Under the pieces are notes generated by a model. The model made no database searches. It was not told the origin of the DNA and was given only the letters and a program-made list of their open reading frames with translations. 64,000 nt of DNA from an uncultured Lactobacillus sp. GTDB lineage: Bacteria > Bacillota > Bacilli > Lactobacillales > Lactobacillaceae. The position numbers and the translations under genes are program-made. Positions 9,112-17,801 of this stretch are shown piece after piece (position 1 is the first letter of the stretch; each line of letters begins with the position of its first letter). Location of the stretch: NCBI RefSeq assembly GCF_902491705.1, contig NZ_CABUIW010000002.1, positions 44,329-108,328 of the forward strand, written 5' to 3'.

Positions 9112-9524
9112 TTTTTTGCTTCAGCAACTAAATCATTATCATTATTAGCATCAATACCTGAAAGTTCTAATACTTTTTCAGCTAATGCATTATATTCACC
9201 TGCTAAAAGCATTGCTTCGAGTGTACCTGCAGGATCACCATAGGTGCCATAGTGTTTTTGAAGTTCTTCATTCTTTAAATTGGGAAACACGACACTAGCT
9301 GCCATTAAATTATTTTCAAACTTATCTTGGTTTAAAACCTTTTGAGAAGTTCTAGTTGATTTATTGAATTGAATTTCTTTTGAATCATTTCTCAATTCAC
9401 TTACTTCTTTTGCAGTTAAAGAGCGAATTTTAAAAGGTACTTTAAAACGCTTGATCTTTACTTCTTCTTCCTTTACAGGACTTTCAACATTAATAAAATC
9501 TTCTACATTAAAATTTTCAGCCAT
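9108..9524 (-). CDS. Tail assembly chaperone, XkdN-like (short product)
   Basis: A 138-aa protein between tail tube and tape measure, the XkdN/gpG place. It has the phrase VPFKIRSLTAKEVSELR (residues ~29-45) common to XkdN-type chaperones and ends EAKN. The last codons contain the slippery heptamer that extends it in the -1 frame. The short form should coat tape measure protein before tube polymerisation. Start has a ribosome site AAGGAGAAAAAT. Confidence 0.85.
   Translation of the reverse strand: MAENFNVEDFINVESPVKEEEVKIKRFKVPFKIRSLTAKEVSELRNDSKEIQFNKSTRTSQKVLNQDKFENNLMAASVVFPNLKNEELQKHYGTYGDPAGTLEAMLLAGEYNALAEKVLELSGIDANNDNDLVAEAKN
9111..9117 (-). promoter_or_regulatory. -1 programmed frameshift slippery site A_AAA_AAC
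   Basis: On the minus strand the last codons of the upstream chaperone are GCA AAA AAC followed at once by TAA. A_AAA_AAC is a textbook X_XXY_YYZ heptamer in the zero frame, and slipping back one base enters the open extension frame. Confidence 0.8.
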
Positions 9525-9536
9525 TTATTTTTCTCC

Positions 9537-10010
9537 TTACTGAATACCATCAAAAGGTTGTACTAAGTGGATACCTTCAAAAGTGAAATCTGCTGAAATA
9601 TCCATAACGGTATCATCAGCCTTAAAATCAGCAATTGGAATTTCATCTAAGTTAACTTCATCAAGTTGAATAATTTGTTTACCAGCATGAGAAGTTGGGT
9701 CATCAATAGTAAAAGTAATTGTGAAATAAAGATCCCCTTCCTTCATGGTGTAAGGAATACCATATTTCAACCAGTTACTATTAATTACATATTGGCCTAA
9801 AGTACCGGTACCATCCACAGATGTGGTTTTATGCTTAGTCCAGTGATCGCCAAGAACTTGGACCTTTTCCTTGTTCTTTTTGATATTAATTTTTAATTCT
9901 TTACAATCAATTAGATTAATAACATTACCATCAATAGTAACGGTAACCTTAGCATCTTTTGATGAAATGGTATCTCTACCATGAAGAACTTGTTCTAAAG
10001 TTGTTGCCAT
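9537..10010 (-). CDS. Tail tube protein (XkdM-like)
   Basis: A 157-aa protein directly downstream of the sheath gene. The family pattern of XkdM (DUF2001) is clear: LEQVLHGRDTISSKDAKVTV at the N-terminus, then KKNKEKVQVLGDHWTKHKT and a C-terminal ADFTFEGIHLVQPFDG. It forms the inner tube of the contractile tail. Spacing to the sheath gene is 13 bp with a good ribosome site, AAAGGATAAATA. Confidence 0.9.
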   Translation of the reverse strand: MATTLEQVLHGRDTISSKDAKVTVTIDGNVINLIDCKELKINIKKNKEKVQVLGDHWTKHKTTSVDGTGTLGQYVINSNWLKYGIPYTMKEGDLYFTITFTIDDPTSHAGKQIIQLDEVNLDEIPIADFKADDTVMDISADFTFEGIHLVQPFDGIQ

Positions 10011-10023
10011 TTATTTATCCTTT

Positions 10024-11484
10024 CTATCTAACTACCAAGTTAACGTAAAGCTTTTCCATTGCGTCAACTGGTGTTACATATAATTCCATTAATACGGCGT
10101 CTTTATCATTGCCTTGAGCCAAGCTTAAATCATTAGGATCAAAGTCGCGAATCATGTTTTGCGCTTCTAATCCGGACAAGTAGCTCACACGGTTGGCTTT
10201 AAATAAATCTCGGCCATATTCATTGTTTGAAACCTTACCTAAGAAACTAGTTTCAAATGTTTGAGTAGTATTAGTACAGATTTCATCAAGTGTTCTAATA
10301 ATTCTGTTCTTGCTAAAGTCTTTAGGCTTAGTGCTGGTGTACTTAGTGAGTGAGTTAATATCTTGTTCAATCACTACTCGACTGCCAGCCCGTGTGGTAA
10401 ACACAATTTGTCCAGCGTTTAAAGCTGCAATAGTCTTATCGTTGTTTAACTTTGGGCTAGCTTCTACAGCATCATCAAGTTGGGTATAAGTTAATGCTTG
10501 ATCTGGTGTAGCACTAGCACTCATACCGGCAAAACGAGCAGTAGCAATATTAGGACTAATTACAGTGCCATCATTAAGTACATAACCGTTTAAAACAGTT
10601 GATACACCTTCATAGTTGTAAGCAACACCACTAGTATTAGGAACAACCGCACGTACTTTAATACCAACGTTTTCACGTAAAAGCTTGATTTGTTCAACTA
10701 ACAACTTATGAATGTTGCTTGATTCCTCCCAACCTGCGGTAGTAGCTACAGCATAATATTCGTTTTCTAAGTAGTCATGCATGTCATCGACTACATTATT
10801 AGTACCATTAGTACCGCCTGTTAAAGTAACGTTTGTAGGGCTTTGAGTTAAGCCATTATAAATTGCGGTATATAGTGGATATTCTCCTTTGCTATTTAAT
10901 TCACTAGTTACTTCTGCTGGGGTAGTACCAAAAGTAATATCAACGTAATCGTTGTGAATTTCCAATTGGTCTTCTTTAGTTAAACCTGCTTTAGCAATTG
11001 CATCGGCGTTTGCCTTTGGTAAAGTGATTTTTACTTGATCAACTTGCTTAGTGCCAAAGATAGTAGTTACGGTTACATCTTGAGTGTTTGCACCATCAGC
11101 CAAGGGACTAGGAACAAAACTAACACTAATGTTATTGCCCTGTTCACCTTCATATTTTGCGTTAACGGTATAAACACCTGTCTTAGTAGCAGTAGATTTA
11201 ACGCCACCAGTAAAATCGTTTAAAAGCAATACCGTTTCGGCACCCTTTAAAGCTTCATAAACTGGAGCCAATACTTCATCAGTATTCTTGTGGCCGGTTA
11301 GCGCAGTAAAATCACTAGTAGCTTTTAATGCGATGATGCCATTCTTGCCCCAACCCAGAGGCTTGTTTTGGAACATCAATAAACGCCCCAAAGGTGTGGT
11401 TAATACCGGCTTGCCATCACCACGAACATTGATGTAAACACCCGGTCTTACTTTGTTTTGCATTCTCCAAGTTCCACCTGCCAT
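10024..11484 (-). CDS. Contractile tail sheath protein (XkdK-like)
   Basis: A 486-aa sheath protein; this gene makes the phage a myovirus. The N-terminus (MAGGTWRMQNKVRPGVYINV) and C-terminus (DAMEKLYVNLVV) match XkdK/YqbM sheath proteins, in which terminal strands interlock neighbours. Internal phrases PLGWGKNGI (~42) and FSKNRIIRTLDEICTNTTQ (~388) are also characteristic. The sheath contracts to drive the tube through the envelope. Paired with tube, gp25-like and gpJ-like proteins the tail set is complete. Confidence 0.93.
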   Translation of the reverse strand: MAGGTWRMQNKVRPGVYINVRGDGKPVLTTPLGRLLMFQNKPLGWGKNGIIALKATSDFTALTGHKNTDEVLAPVYEALKGAETVLLLNDFTGGVKSTATKTGVYTVNAKYEGEQGNNISVSFVPSPLADGANTQDVTVTTIFGTKQVDQVKITLPKANADAIAKAGLTKEDQLEIHNDYVDITFGTTPAEVTSELNSKGEYPLYTAIYNGLTQSPTNVTLTGGTNGTNNVVDDMHDYLENEYYAVATTAGWEESSNIHKLLVEQIKLLRENVGIKVRAVVPNTSGVAYNYEGVSTVLNGYVLNDGTVISPNIATARFAGMSASATPDQALTYTQLDDAVEASPKLNNDKTIAALNAGQIVFTTRAGSRVVIEQDINSLTKYTSTKPKDFSKNRIIRTLDEICTNTTQTFETSFLGKVSNNEYGRDLFKANRVSYLSGLEAQNMIRDFDPNDLSLAQGNDKDAVLMELYVTPVDAMEKLYVNLVVR

Positions 11485-11487
11485 TTA

Positions 11488-11676
11488 TTACATACCTCCT
11501 TTAAAATCTTCAATTGCTTTCTTAGCTTCAGCAATTGTATAAGTTTTTTTGTCTTCCAACGCGGCATTGACCAATGCCATGTTGTTTGTTCCAGGGAATA
11601 AACCAGCCTGCTTAATTTGAGCCTTAGTGTACTCAACTTCAGTGCTATTCCCTGTTGTTTCCTTTTGTTCTTGCAT
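11488..11676 (-). CDS. Small phage protein upstream of sheath, 62 aa
   Basis: MQEQKETTGNSTEVEYTKAQ then QAGLFPGTNNMALVNAALED and TYTIAEAKKAIEDFKGGM. The pattern 'YTK..I......-L...L.DD..YT..EA...I..F' recurs in small proteins between head-completion and tail genes of Lactobacillus phages. It overlaps the upstream gene by 32 bp and has a ribosome site (AAAGGAG) inside it. No function is known to me; perhaps a helical sheath-associated or chaperone factor. Confidence 0.65.
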   Translation of the reverse strand: MQEQKETTGNSTEVEYTKAQIKQAGLFPGTNNMALVNAALEDKKTYTIAEAKKAIEDFKGGM

Positions 11677-12070
11677 TTAAATCTAAACTCCTTTGTTTTA
11701 ATGAAAGATCTGGTTTATACATCCGTAAAACTAAATCAAATTCATATGTCAGCGTATGTTCATTAGTATCTATACTGAATTCACGATTTCTTAAATAAGC
11801 AAAGTCAGGCAATACAGTTAGATTGTCCATTAGCAGCGCTTCCATCTCATCTAATGCTTCATTAGCATTTTCTTCTGGTGGAAAATAAACAACTTGAAAT
11901 GGTATTTTTCTAACTTCATAATCAAAAAGTTCTGGCTTTAGAGTTTTATTTCCTGCTCTGCCTATAAAAAAACACGGTTCATCAAACCCATCAGGTTGAT
12001 TCTCCGTGTAAATTGTTGTATTCGGCGAGATACGAGCTAACTCATCCGCTATTCTTTCAATTATTGTCAT
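11645..12070 (-). CDS. Tail terminator-like protein (DUF6838-like)
   Basis: A 141-aa protein with FDEPCFFIGRAGNKTLKPEL (~27-46), FQVVYFPPEE and EALDEMEALLMDNL, the alternating strand/helix pattern of small tail-completion proteins placed between HK97-gp10-like and sheath genes. It probably caps the tail tube where it meets the head. The start overlaps the previous stop by 4 bp. Family name is from memory. Confidence 0.65.
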   Translation of the reverse strand: MTIIERIADELARISPNTTIYTENQPDGFDEPCFFIGRAGNKTLKPELFDYEVRKIPFQVVYFPPEENANEALDEMEALLMDNLTVLPDFAYLRNREFSIDTNEHTLTYEFDLVLRMYKPDLSLKQRSLDLNARTKGNNRE

Positions 12071-12468
12071 GATAGTAAATCACTAAAAGCCCATAAGCCA
12101 GGTGTTATCAATTCAGGCAGTTGGGAGTTTATCGCATTCAAGGAATTCTTCATAAAGAATTGACCTGGTACCCAGTTCTTGTGGTTACGAGTTCTGTGGC
12201 CACTTTCAACATAGGAAGCATACTCGGTAGGATTGCTGACTTTAACAACCCAGCCGCCGCCGCTTACAGAAGGACCCTCAACAGTCCAAGCTTTGCGCAA
12301 AGTTCCAGTGTCAACAGGAGTATTATTCTTAAGTGTTTTAAGAGCTTGTACACCAATACGCTTAGTGCTTTGACCAATTTCTTCTTTGAGTTGGCCACTA
12401 TTTATTCTTCCTTTAACACGACTAGCCCAAGATTGAAACTCTGCATCATCAACAGTTCCCAAACTCAT
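12067..12468 (-). CDS. HK97 gp10-like head-tail joining protein (XkdI-like)
   Basis: A 133-aa protein carrying the gp10 pattern: ALKTLKNNTPVDTGTLRKAW (residues ~47-66) and YASYVESGHRTRNHKNWVPG (~88-107), with a C-terminal QFFMKNSLNAINSQLPELI helix. It belongs to the head-tail interface or tail completion set and overlaps neighbours by 4 bp on each side. Confidence 0.85.
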   Translation of the reverse strand: MSLGTVDDAEFQSWASRVKGRINSGQLKEEIGQSTKRIGVQALKTLKNNTPVDTGTLRKAWTVEGPSVSGGGWVVKVSNPTEYASYVESGHRTRNHKNWVPGQFFMKNSLNAINSQLPELITPGLWAFSDLLS

Positions 12469-12827
12469 GCTTTTTCATCCCTTACCATTGCTATTTCTTG
12501 ATGTGAATAATAGCCAGAATATCCCTTACTAGAACGCTTATATTTAGTAGTTTTACCGTTTTGATCAGTAATATAAATAACCGCTCCAGCAGGAATATCA
12601 ATACCATTACGAATCAATAATTTAGCATCTGCTTCATCAGTGCCAAAAATAGTTTGAGTACTTGCAGATTGCCCTTTAAGAATCACCTTGCAAGGCTCAT
12701 CTTCCACAATTGTGGTTTCAACACTATTAGTAATGTGTTTTTTAGTCACTTTCTTAGTACCAGTGATCTTTACTTTATCCGTCCATAACAATGAAACTAC
12801 CCTTTTTAAGCCTTCAAATTGGTTCAT
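12465..12827 (-). CDS. Putative head closure protein (XkdH-like)
   Basis: A 120-aa protein between adaptor and gp10-like genes. Beta-rich segments VKITGTKKVTKKHITNSVET and IPAGAVIYITDQNGKTTKYK fit the minor structural XkdH/head-closure fold. It begins MNQFEGLKRVVSLLWTDKVK. Role inferred mainly from gene order: it should close the head under the tail. Confidence 0.65.
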   Translation of the reverse strand: MNQFEGLKRVVSLLWTDKVKITGTKKVTKKHITNSVETTIVEDEPCKVILKGQSASTQTIFGTDEADAKLLIRNGIDIPAGAVIYITDQNGKTTKYKRSSKGYSGYYSHQEIAMVRDEKA

Positions 12828-13198
12828 TCTGGTAACCTCCTGAAGTTATTTAAGATATTAGTGTAATTATCCGTAATAGGATTTAAACTCTGCAGAGCCA
12901 TGTAAACATCACTCACAGGCCTAAAAGTTACACTAGTATCACCTTCATTAAGTGATTGAATGGTTGCAGAGTTATCTTTACCATAAAGAAATTCAGTTGT
13001 ATTCATGGTTTGAAGTGTCATATTGACTACCACCATAGATAATTCTTTAGGCAATTCATCCACCGGAATATTACAGTAATTAGCAACATCATTCATGATC
13101 TTATTAACTGTAAAATCAATGATTTTATCATAATTAGGATTTTCTTTGTCGTTAGGAATTAATAATTTAACTTGATCAACAATGTGTTCTTTATCCAT
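12824..13198 (-). CDS. Head-tail connector/adaptor protein (YqbG/gp6-like)
   Basis: A 124-aa protein placed directly after the major capsid gene. It is all-helical in its first two thirds (IDFTVNKIMNDVANYCNIP, PKELSMVVVNMTLQTMNT) and ends NILNNFRRLPE; this is the usual look of the gp6/gp15 adaptor family that binds below the portal. Confidence 0.75.
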   Translation of the reverse strand: MDKEHIVDQVKLLIPNDKENPNYDKIIDFTVNKIMNDVANYCNIPVDELPKELSMVVVNMTLQTMNTTEFLYGKDNSATIQSLNEGDTSVTFRPVSDVYMALQSLNPITDNYTNILNNFRRLPE

Positions 13199-13213
13199 TC
13201 AATCACCGCTTTA

Positions 13214-14290
13214 CTATTTTACTAAAGCTAACAAATCTGATTTCGTGATCTTACCGGTGTAATCAATATGGTGCTTATCTAAGTAGGCCTTGATTTCCTC
13301 AACAGTGTTAGCATCTGTAGGCTTTACATCAGCAGTATCGGTTTGCTTGCCAAACTTGGATGAATCTGATAAATCTTTAACACCAGTAGCATCACTAACA
13401 ACAGCTTCATAACCCTTGGTCTTAGTGCTTAACATAAGAACATCATCATATGATTGTTCGTAGTAAAGGTAGTTACCTGAAGTAGATGCTGAAGGTTGGT
13501 CAAAACCAACGAATGAGTACTTTTCAGGTGCAATTTGAATACCATTTTCAATCAAGAACATATCAATTTGCTTAGCATCAGATTTCATCTTTGAACCAAC
13601 AGTGAAATCAAAAGCAGTTTGCATTAAATCAGATGGAACAACATTAATGGTTACTTCGTCCAATGAGTGAACTGTACGAGTAATAGCTGAAGGATTGGAA
13701 ATTACCACAATTCGATTCATAGCATCTGCACGCTTCAAGATTGAATTCATCTTTGGAGTTACATAAAGCATACGACCTTGAGCAGGGATACGAGCTTCAT
13801 CGAAGTTGCTCATCATTTCATCAAACAATTTAAGAACGTTCTTTTCATCAATTGATTCAGTATGAATACCATCATCACCATCATAGTGAACCTTTTGTTG
13901 GTAAAGTTTTGAGAACATTTCACGATCCTTTTCAGGCATCTTAGAATCTAAGTTAAATTGGCGGGTAATATTTGCAATTGAAACCACCATGTTTGTTTCA
14001 TCAATATCTGAAGGATCAACCAAAGTACTCCAGTAACGTTCGTTGGTTAATTCATATGAATCCCAATTATTGCTGTAGTTTACTTCTGGGGTTGTGATAG
14101 CTCTACGTGTACGGTCTTTACGTCCTGCAGTAATCTTTAAGCGTGGTACCTTAATATGTTTTGCCCCATCAAATTGAATTAATAAGTTTGATGGTGAATT
14201 CCAAAGAGCTGCACTATATAAGTGACCATCATAAAATCCTTGTTGTACCGCTTGTTGGTACTTGTCAGCATAATTAATAACTTCTGCCAT
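13214..14290 (-). CDS. Major capsid protein with C-terminal HeH/LEM-like segment
   Basis: A 358-aa protein after the scaffold gene. HK97-fold signs include PRLKITAGRKDRTRRAITTP (~48-67), EARIPAQGRMLYVTPKMNSI (~163-182) and a C-terminal block around SYDDVLMLSTKTKGYEAVV. The last ~35 residues (TVEEIKAYLDKHHIDYTG then KITKSDLLALVK) look like a HeH/LEM or Rho-N-type helix-extended-helix, an add-on to the capsid fold that may decorate the shell or bind DNA or scaffold. The start overlaps the scaffold stop by one base. Confidence 0.85.
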   Translation of the reverse strand: MAEVINYADKYQQAVQQGFYDGHLYSAALWNSPSNLLIQFDGAKHIKVPRLKITAGRKDRTRRAITTPEVNYSNNWDSYELTNERYWSTLVDPSDIDETNMVVSIANITRQFNLDSKMPEKDREMFSKLYQQKVHYDGDDGIHTESIDEKNVLKLFDEMMSNFDEARIPAQGRMLYVTPKMNSILKRADAMNRIVVISNPSAITRTVHSLDEVTINVVPSDLMQTAFDFTVGSKMKSDAKQIDMFLIENGIQIAPEKYSFVGFDQPSASTSGNYLYYEQSYDDVLMLSTKTKGYEAVVSDATGVKDLSDSSKFGKQTDTADVKPTDANTVEEIKAYLDKHHIDYTGKITKSDLLALVK

Positions 14291-14838
14291 TATTTACCTT
14301 CTCCTTTAAATACATTAATCATCTCTTGAACTTCATCAGGTTTATTAGGCTTGCCATTGGTTGGTTCATAGTTTTGCTTAGTGCCTTCATCGAACAAATA
14401 GGCATCAGTTTTCTTAATTGAACTAATCTGATTATCTAAACCAGTTAAATTACCATCTTTATCAAGTTTAATTTGATCCATATCCAAAAGGCCTTTGATG
14501 GCCTTAGTGTTACGAACATTAGACTTAATTAAAGCTTGATCAAGAGCGCTGTTAAGACGAATCTTCGATAATTTATTAGATAAATCAGTAGTATCTTTAT
14601 CATATTTAGTTTGTAATTCCTTATATGAGTTAGATAATTCTTCATTATCCTTAGCATTCTTACGTAAATTCTTTAAATCTTTATCACGCTCTGCAATTTG
14701 AGCTTTTAACGATTCATTTTCTTGAACCATTTCGGCATTACTTGATTTAGCCTTTTCGATATCAGCACCGTTCATGCTCATAACCTTATCAATGACATCA
14801 TCTTGTAAACCTAATTCTTTCAATTGATCTCTTTTCAT
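14290..14838 (-). CDS. Capsid scaffolding protein (DUF4355-like)
   Basis: A 182-aa, highly charged coiled-coil protein (IEKAKSSNAEMVQENESLKA, KELQTKYDKDTTDLSNKLSK) ending in a short basic/acidic tail, immediately upstream of the major capsid gene. This is the canonical place and character of phage scaffolding proteins, which template the procapsid and then leave. The start follows a GGAGAAT ribosome site. Confidence 0.85.
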   Translation of the reverse strand: MKRDQLKELGLQDDVIDKVMSMNGADIEKAKSSNAEMVQENESLKAQIAERDKDLKNLRKNAKDNEELSNSYKELQTKYDKDTTDLSNKLSKIRLNSALDQALIKSNVRNTKAIKGLLDMDQIKLDKDGNLTGLDNQISSIKKTDAYLFDEGTKQNYEPTNGKPNKPDEVQEMINVFKGEGK

Positions 14839-14935
14839 AAAAATTCTCCTTACCTTTTACACGTTTTAATACGAGACCGCCCCTCACAAGGCATCCACTG
14901 CGAACAGTTTTACGTCTTAACGCAATAATTGGACA

Positions 14936-14966
14936 AAATAAAAAAGAACCGAAATCCAGTTCTTTT
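14936..14966 (-). terminator. Intrinsic terminator after HNH endonuclease remnant
   Basis: Minus strand AAAAGAAC, 9-nt loop, GTTCTTTT, then TTTATTT. It lies between the truncated endonuclease gene and the scaffold gene. A spacer of about 100 bp (14839-14935) without a gene follows; it contains no recognised promoter. Confidence 0.75.
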
Positions 14967-14976
14967 ACTTAATTAT

Positions 14977-15237
14977 TTAAATATATTTCCAAACATAGTT
15001 TTTATATGTTTTATGATATTTTCGGCCAAGAGCACAGTTTATAATTGCACTGTGATTAAATCCATTTCTTTCAGCTTCTTTAGTAGAAGCCCAAATTTTA
15101 ATTAAATTCCCTTTTAAGTCATACTGTGCAATTGGTTTTGAAAGCCCATTATTTCTATTTACTATTTGAGCTTTTTCATTTGCTCTTTGAGTTCGTGTAC
15201 CATAATTCACATTTTGCTTATGCGTAACCCATTCCAA
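14977..15237 (-). pseudogene. HNH homing endonuclease remnant, C-terminal part (NUMOD1)
   Basis: The 86 codons start at MEWVTHKQNVNYGTRTQRAN, which corresponds to the end of an HNH_3 domain (normally ...NLEWVTHKQN); the residue before is a TTG, so the match begins one codon earlier. A NUMOD1-type DNA-binding repeat follows (KPIAQYDLKGNLIKIWASTK, then SAIINCALGRKYHKTYKNYV). The N-terminal NUMOD4 and catalytic HNH parts are gone; upstream is the minor head gene stop. It parallels the intact endonuclease at 19087-19719 and keeps a terminator downstream. It is probably an inactive leftover of a mobile endonuclease. Confidence 0.75.
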
Positions 15238-15266
15238 GATAACTTAGGAGCTTGTAGCCTTTTAGC

Positions 15267-16328
15267 CTATGGCTTAGCTTCAATAAATTTCTTCTTGCTA
15301 AATGTTTTAGCACCAGTAGCCTTAGCCCATTCACTGTAAGTCATGTTCCGTGTCCATTTGCCTTTACCAGTAATTGGATCACGATACCACCGTGTTGGAA
15401 TATCAGGCAAACCTTTCATGTAAGGAACTGTGGTGCATCTGCAGTAGGGATGCATCAAAGGATAATTAATGCCTTCTTTTTCATCCTTAAGATTAAATAT
15501 ACGTTCATCTAAGTGAGCACAAACATCACATGTATGAGTTTCTAATGTTGCTAAGTATTGATACTGCTTAATGTCTGAATCATTATAGAACTTTGCTGTA
15601 GCTTTTTCCGCGGCATGTCCCATTTCAGTGACAACTAAACGATGGATATTGGATTTAACCACTCCTTGAAACTTATCTCTTAGCATCCGCTCAACACGAT
15701 TGTAAGAATATCCTAAAGCAACTGATCTAAACATTGTATCAGTTAGCACTTCAGGCATAACTTTGGTGTAGTTGTTCCAAATTCTTTTACTAAAATTACC
15801 GCCCTTCCAAGGTTGGTAAACAATATCTTTTAATTCTTGTTCATTAAAATGAGCGAAATTAACATCTAAGCCACCTACCACTAAATATTTGTTGTAATTT
15901 TCCAATAAGTAAGTATCTTCATACCGTTTAGCTAAACCAATAGCCATATTATCTTCTTCATTATCAGCATATTTAGCAGCTAATTCTTGATATTGTCTAT
16001 ATAATTCCTGAAGTCTAGCAATTCTAGTTTTATAGTAAGCAGAGTTTAATTCTTTTTCAAAGCCACCAGCTCTAGCCTTAGCTTCAAATTCTGCTAAAGT
16101 CATATCAAACTTAGAAGTATCAATGGAATTTAAATAATTAGCAGCTTCTTTTAATGATTGATTATTCTCATTAGCATATTTAGTAATCCAATTCTTGGAT
16201 TCTCTAATGAACTCATTTTCAAGATCCTTAAGACGTGATCTCATAGCTACTTCATATTCAGCGGTTGAAGCCATTTCTTTTTGCTTAGCGAGTAAAGCTC
16301 TTTTCTTCCAATATTCTTGAGAGTTCAT
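15267..16328 (-). CDS. Minor head protein, MuF/SPP1 gp7-like head morphogenesis protein
   Basis: A 353-aa protein downstream of the portal gene. The C-terminal third contains the MuF domain with a treble-clef-like cysteine pattern: HTCDVCAHLDERIF (~256-269) and HPYCRCTTVPYMKGLPDI (~290-307). The N-terminal two thirds are helical (FIRESKNWITKYANENNQSL). MuF proteins sit inside the head near the portal and enter with DNA. The same CxxC...HxxCRCTT..Y..LPDI ending recurs in the lysogeny-side gene at 32384-33202. Confidence 0.88.
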   Translation of the reverse strand: MNSQEYWKKRALLAKQKEMASTAEYEVAMRSRLKDLENEFIRESKNWITKYANENNQSLKEAANYLNSIDTSKFDMTLAEFEAKARAGGFEKELNSAYYKTRIARLQELYRQYQELAAKYADNEEDNMAIGLAKRYEDTYLLENYNKYLVVGGLDVNFAHFNEQELKDIVYQPWKGGNFSKRIWNNYTKVMPEVLTDTMFRSVALGYSYNRVERMLRDKFQGVVKSNIHRLVVTEMGHAAEKATAKFYNDSDIKQYQYLATLETHTCDVCAHLDERIFNLKDEKEGINYPLMHPYCRCTTVPYMKGLPDIPTRWYRDPITGKGKWTRNMTYSEWAKATGAKTFSKKKFIEAKP

Positions 16329-16337
16329 AATTAATCA

Positions 16338-17801
16338 CTAAGCCTTTTTATTTGCCTGCTCTGATTTATCAGGAGTGGCTTTATCATCGCTTGAGTAATC
16401 TTCTTCATCAGGATTATCAAAGCTCTGAGAGGCTCTAAAACCGTCACTATTTTGGATATCTTCTTTTTGATCTTTAAGCTCTTGTTGCCAATCGTCAACA
16501 ATCGGATTAGCTCTAGCAATTGCTTCTTTTGAAGTAAAGTTAGCAACTGTTGAAACCACTTGTGCTTGCGCTAATTTGTCTTCAACTCTAGTACGTTTCC
16601 AAGTTTGAGTAATCTTCCGGCCTTCAGGATCTTTCAAATTATAGAATCTCATAATTGCACGAACTAGATCGTTTAAAGAATTAGTGAAGTAAGCTTGTGT
16701 GTTACTTGCCTTTAATTCTAGGTTTGAATACAACATCTTAATAGCTGTACCACTTGCATTGGTGGTTTCAAACTTAGCAGGATCAATACCTTGGCCTTCA
16801 GTGAAGATATTTTCTCTAGTCAAATCTAACAATGTTTTACGAGCTTCAACCGGAATATCAATTGTTAACTTATCAACTCCAGATTTATCACCATTACCAG
16901 CATTGTTGAACTTAATAGCTCTGTACTTCTTCAAGTTATCCATGAAGGTATTAAGATCAGTATCACCATAATTGGTTAGAACTAAGATTACTTGCTGAAC
17001 ATCTGATACATCGTTTAAGAAACCAGAATAGATGTGATCATAAGCATCAATTAAACCTTTGTACTTAAATAAATCAGGCTGTTGATACTTATTCTTAGGG
17101 AATGGAATAAATGGCACACGTCCCATTTTATGATCATAAGTATTACTTTCACCAGCATCATAACCAGCTGTTACATCATAAGATGGAATTCTATTGAATG
17201 GTTCAATAACTGATTGATCATTAGCACTAGTTCTAAAGAACTGTGCTTGTTTGTCATTCCAATATTCATGAACCGTGAAATATTTACCACTATCAGTATC
17301 CAATTTACGATATGAACGAAGTAAACCACCCAGTTTATTATCAAGTGTCGTGTCATAGATTGGAGTAATTTGATCAGGATCAATCACACCATATCTAAAA
17401 TTGCCTTGATCATCTACCCAGTAATGAAGCCAAGAAACACCAGCGTTACATGCATCCACAGTTAAACGATTGATAGCTAAATTATATTGGTCACCAAGAA
17501 CAGTTTGAATTAACTGATTATCTTTTTCATTACCTACATCAATTTTCGGAGGAACAGTAGCAATATATCCGGCCTCCTGATCTACTAACAACTGATGCAA
17601 ACTATTAGAAATTCTGTTATCAGCTCTTCGAAGGGGATCTTTCTTGCCACCATCTTCTTTAATTTTAGATTCGCCACGAGTACGAATAGTGATATCATTT
17701 TCATTTTTATAGTACTTAACAGAAGCATAATACCTTTGATTGAAAGCGTTTCGTTGGCTTTCTGTATTCTTGATTAAATCTTTTAAAGCTTTTAATTCCA
17801 A
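16338..17801 (-). CDS. Portal protein (SPP1 gp6-like)
   Basis: A 487-aa protein between terL and the MuF gene. Typical portal phrases include NRISNSLHQLLVDQEAGYIA (~66-85), GVSWLHYWVDDQGNFRYGVI (~119-138), and NASGTAIKMLYSNLELKASN (~344-363). The acidic C-terminus (DEEDYSSDDKATPDKSEQAN) is normal for the family. It forms the dodecameric DNA channel at one capsid vertex. The start overlaps the terL stop by 10 bp. Confidence 0.9.
   Translation of the reverse strand: MELKALKDLIKNTESQRNAFNQRYYASVKYYKNENDITIRTRGESKIKEDGGKKDPLRRADNRISNSLHQLLVDQEAGYIATVPPKIDVGNEKDNQLIQTVLGDQYNLAINRLTVDACNAGVSWLHYWVDDQGNFRYGVIDPDQITPIYDTTLDNKLGGLLRSYRKLDTDSGKYFTVHEYWNDKQAQFFRTSANDQSVIEPFNRIPSYDVTAGYDAGESNTYDHKMGRVPFIPFPKNKYQQPDLFKYKGLIDAYDHIYSGFLNDVSDVQQVILVLTNYGDTDLNTFMDNLKKYRAIKFNNAGNGDKSGVDKLTIDIPVEARKTLLDLTRENIFTEGQGIDPAKFETTNASGTAIKMLYSNLELKASNTQAYFTNSLNDLVRAIMRFYNLKDPEGRKITQTWKRTRVEDKLAQAQVVSTVANFTSKEAIARANPIVDDWQQELKDQKEDIQNSDGFRASQSFDNPDEEDYSSDDKATPDKSEQANKKA

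Noticed and set aside
11448..11636. Alternative frame over the small protein upstream of the sheath gene
   Set aside because: It overlaps the real 62-aa gene (11488-11676), which has a ribosome site and a recognisable phage-protein pattern.
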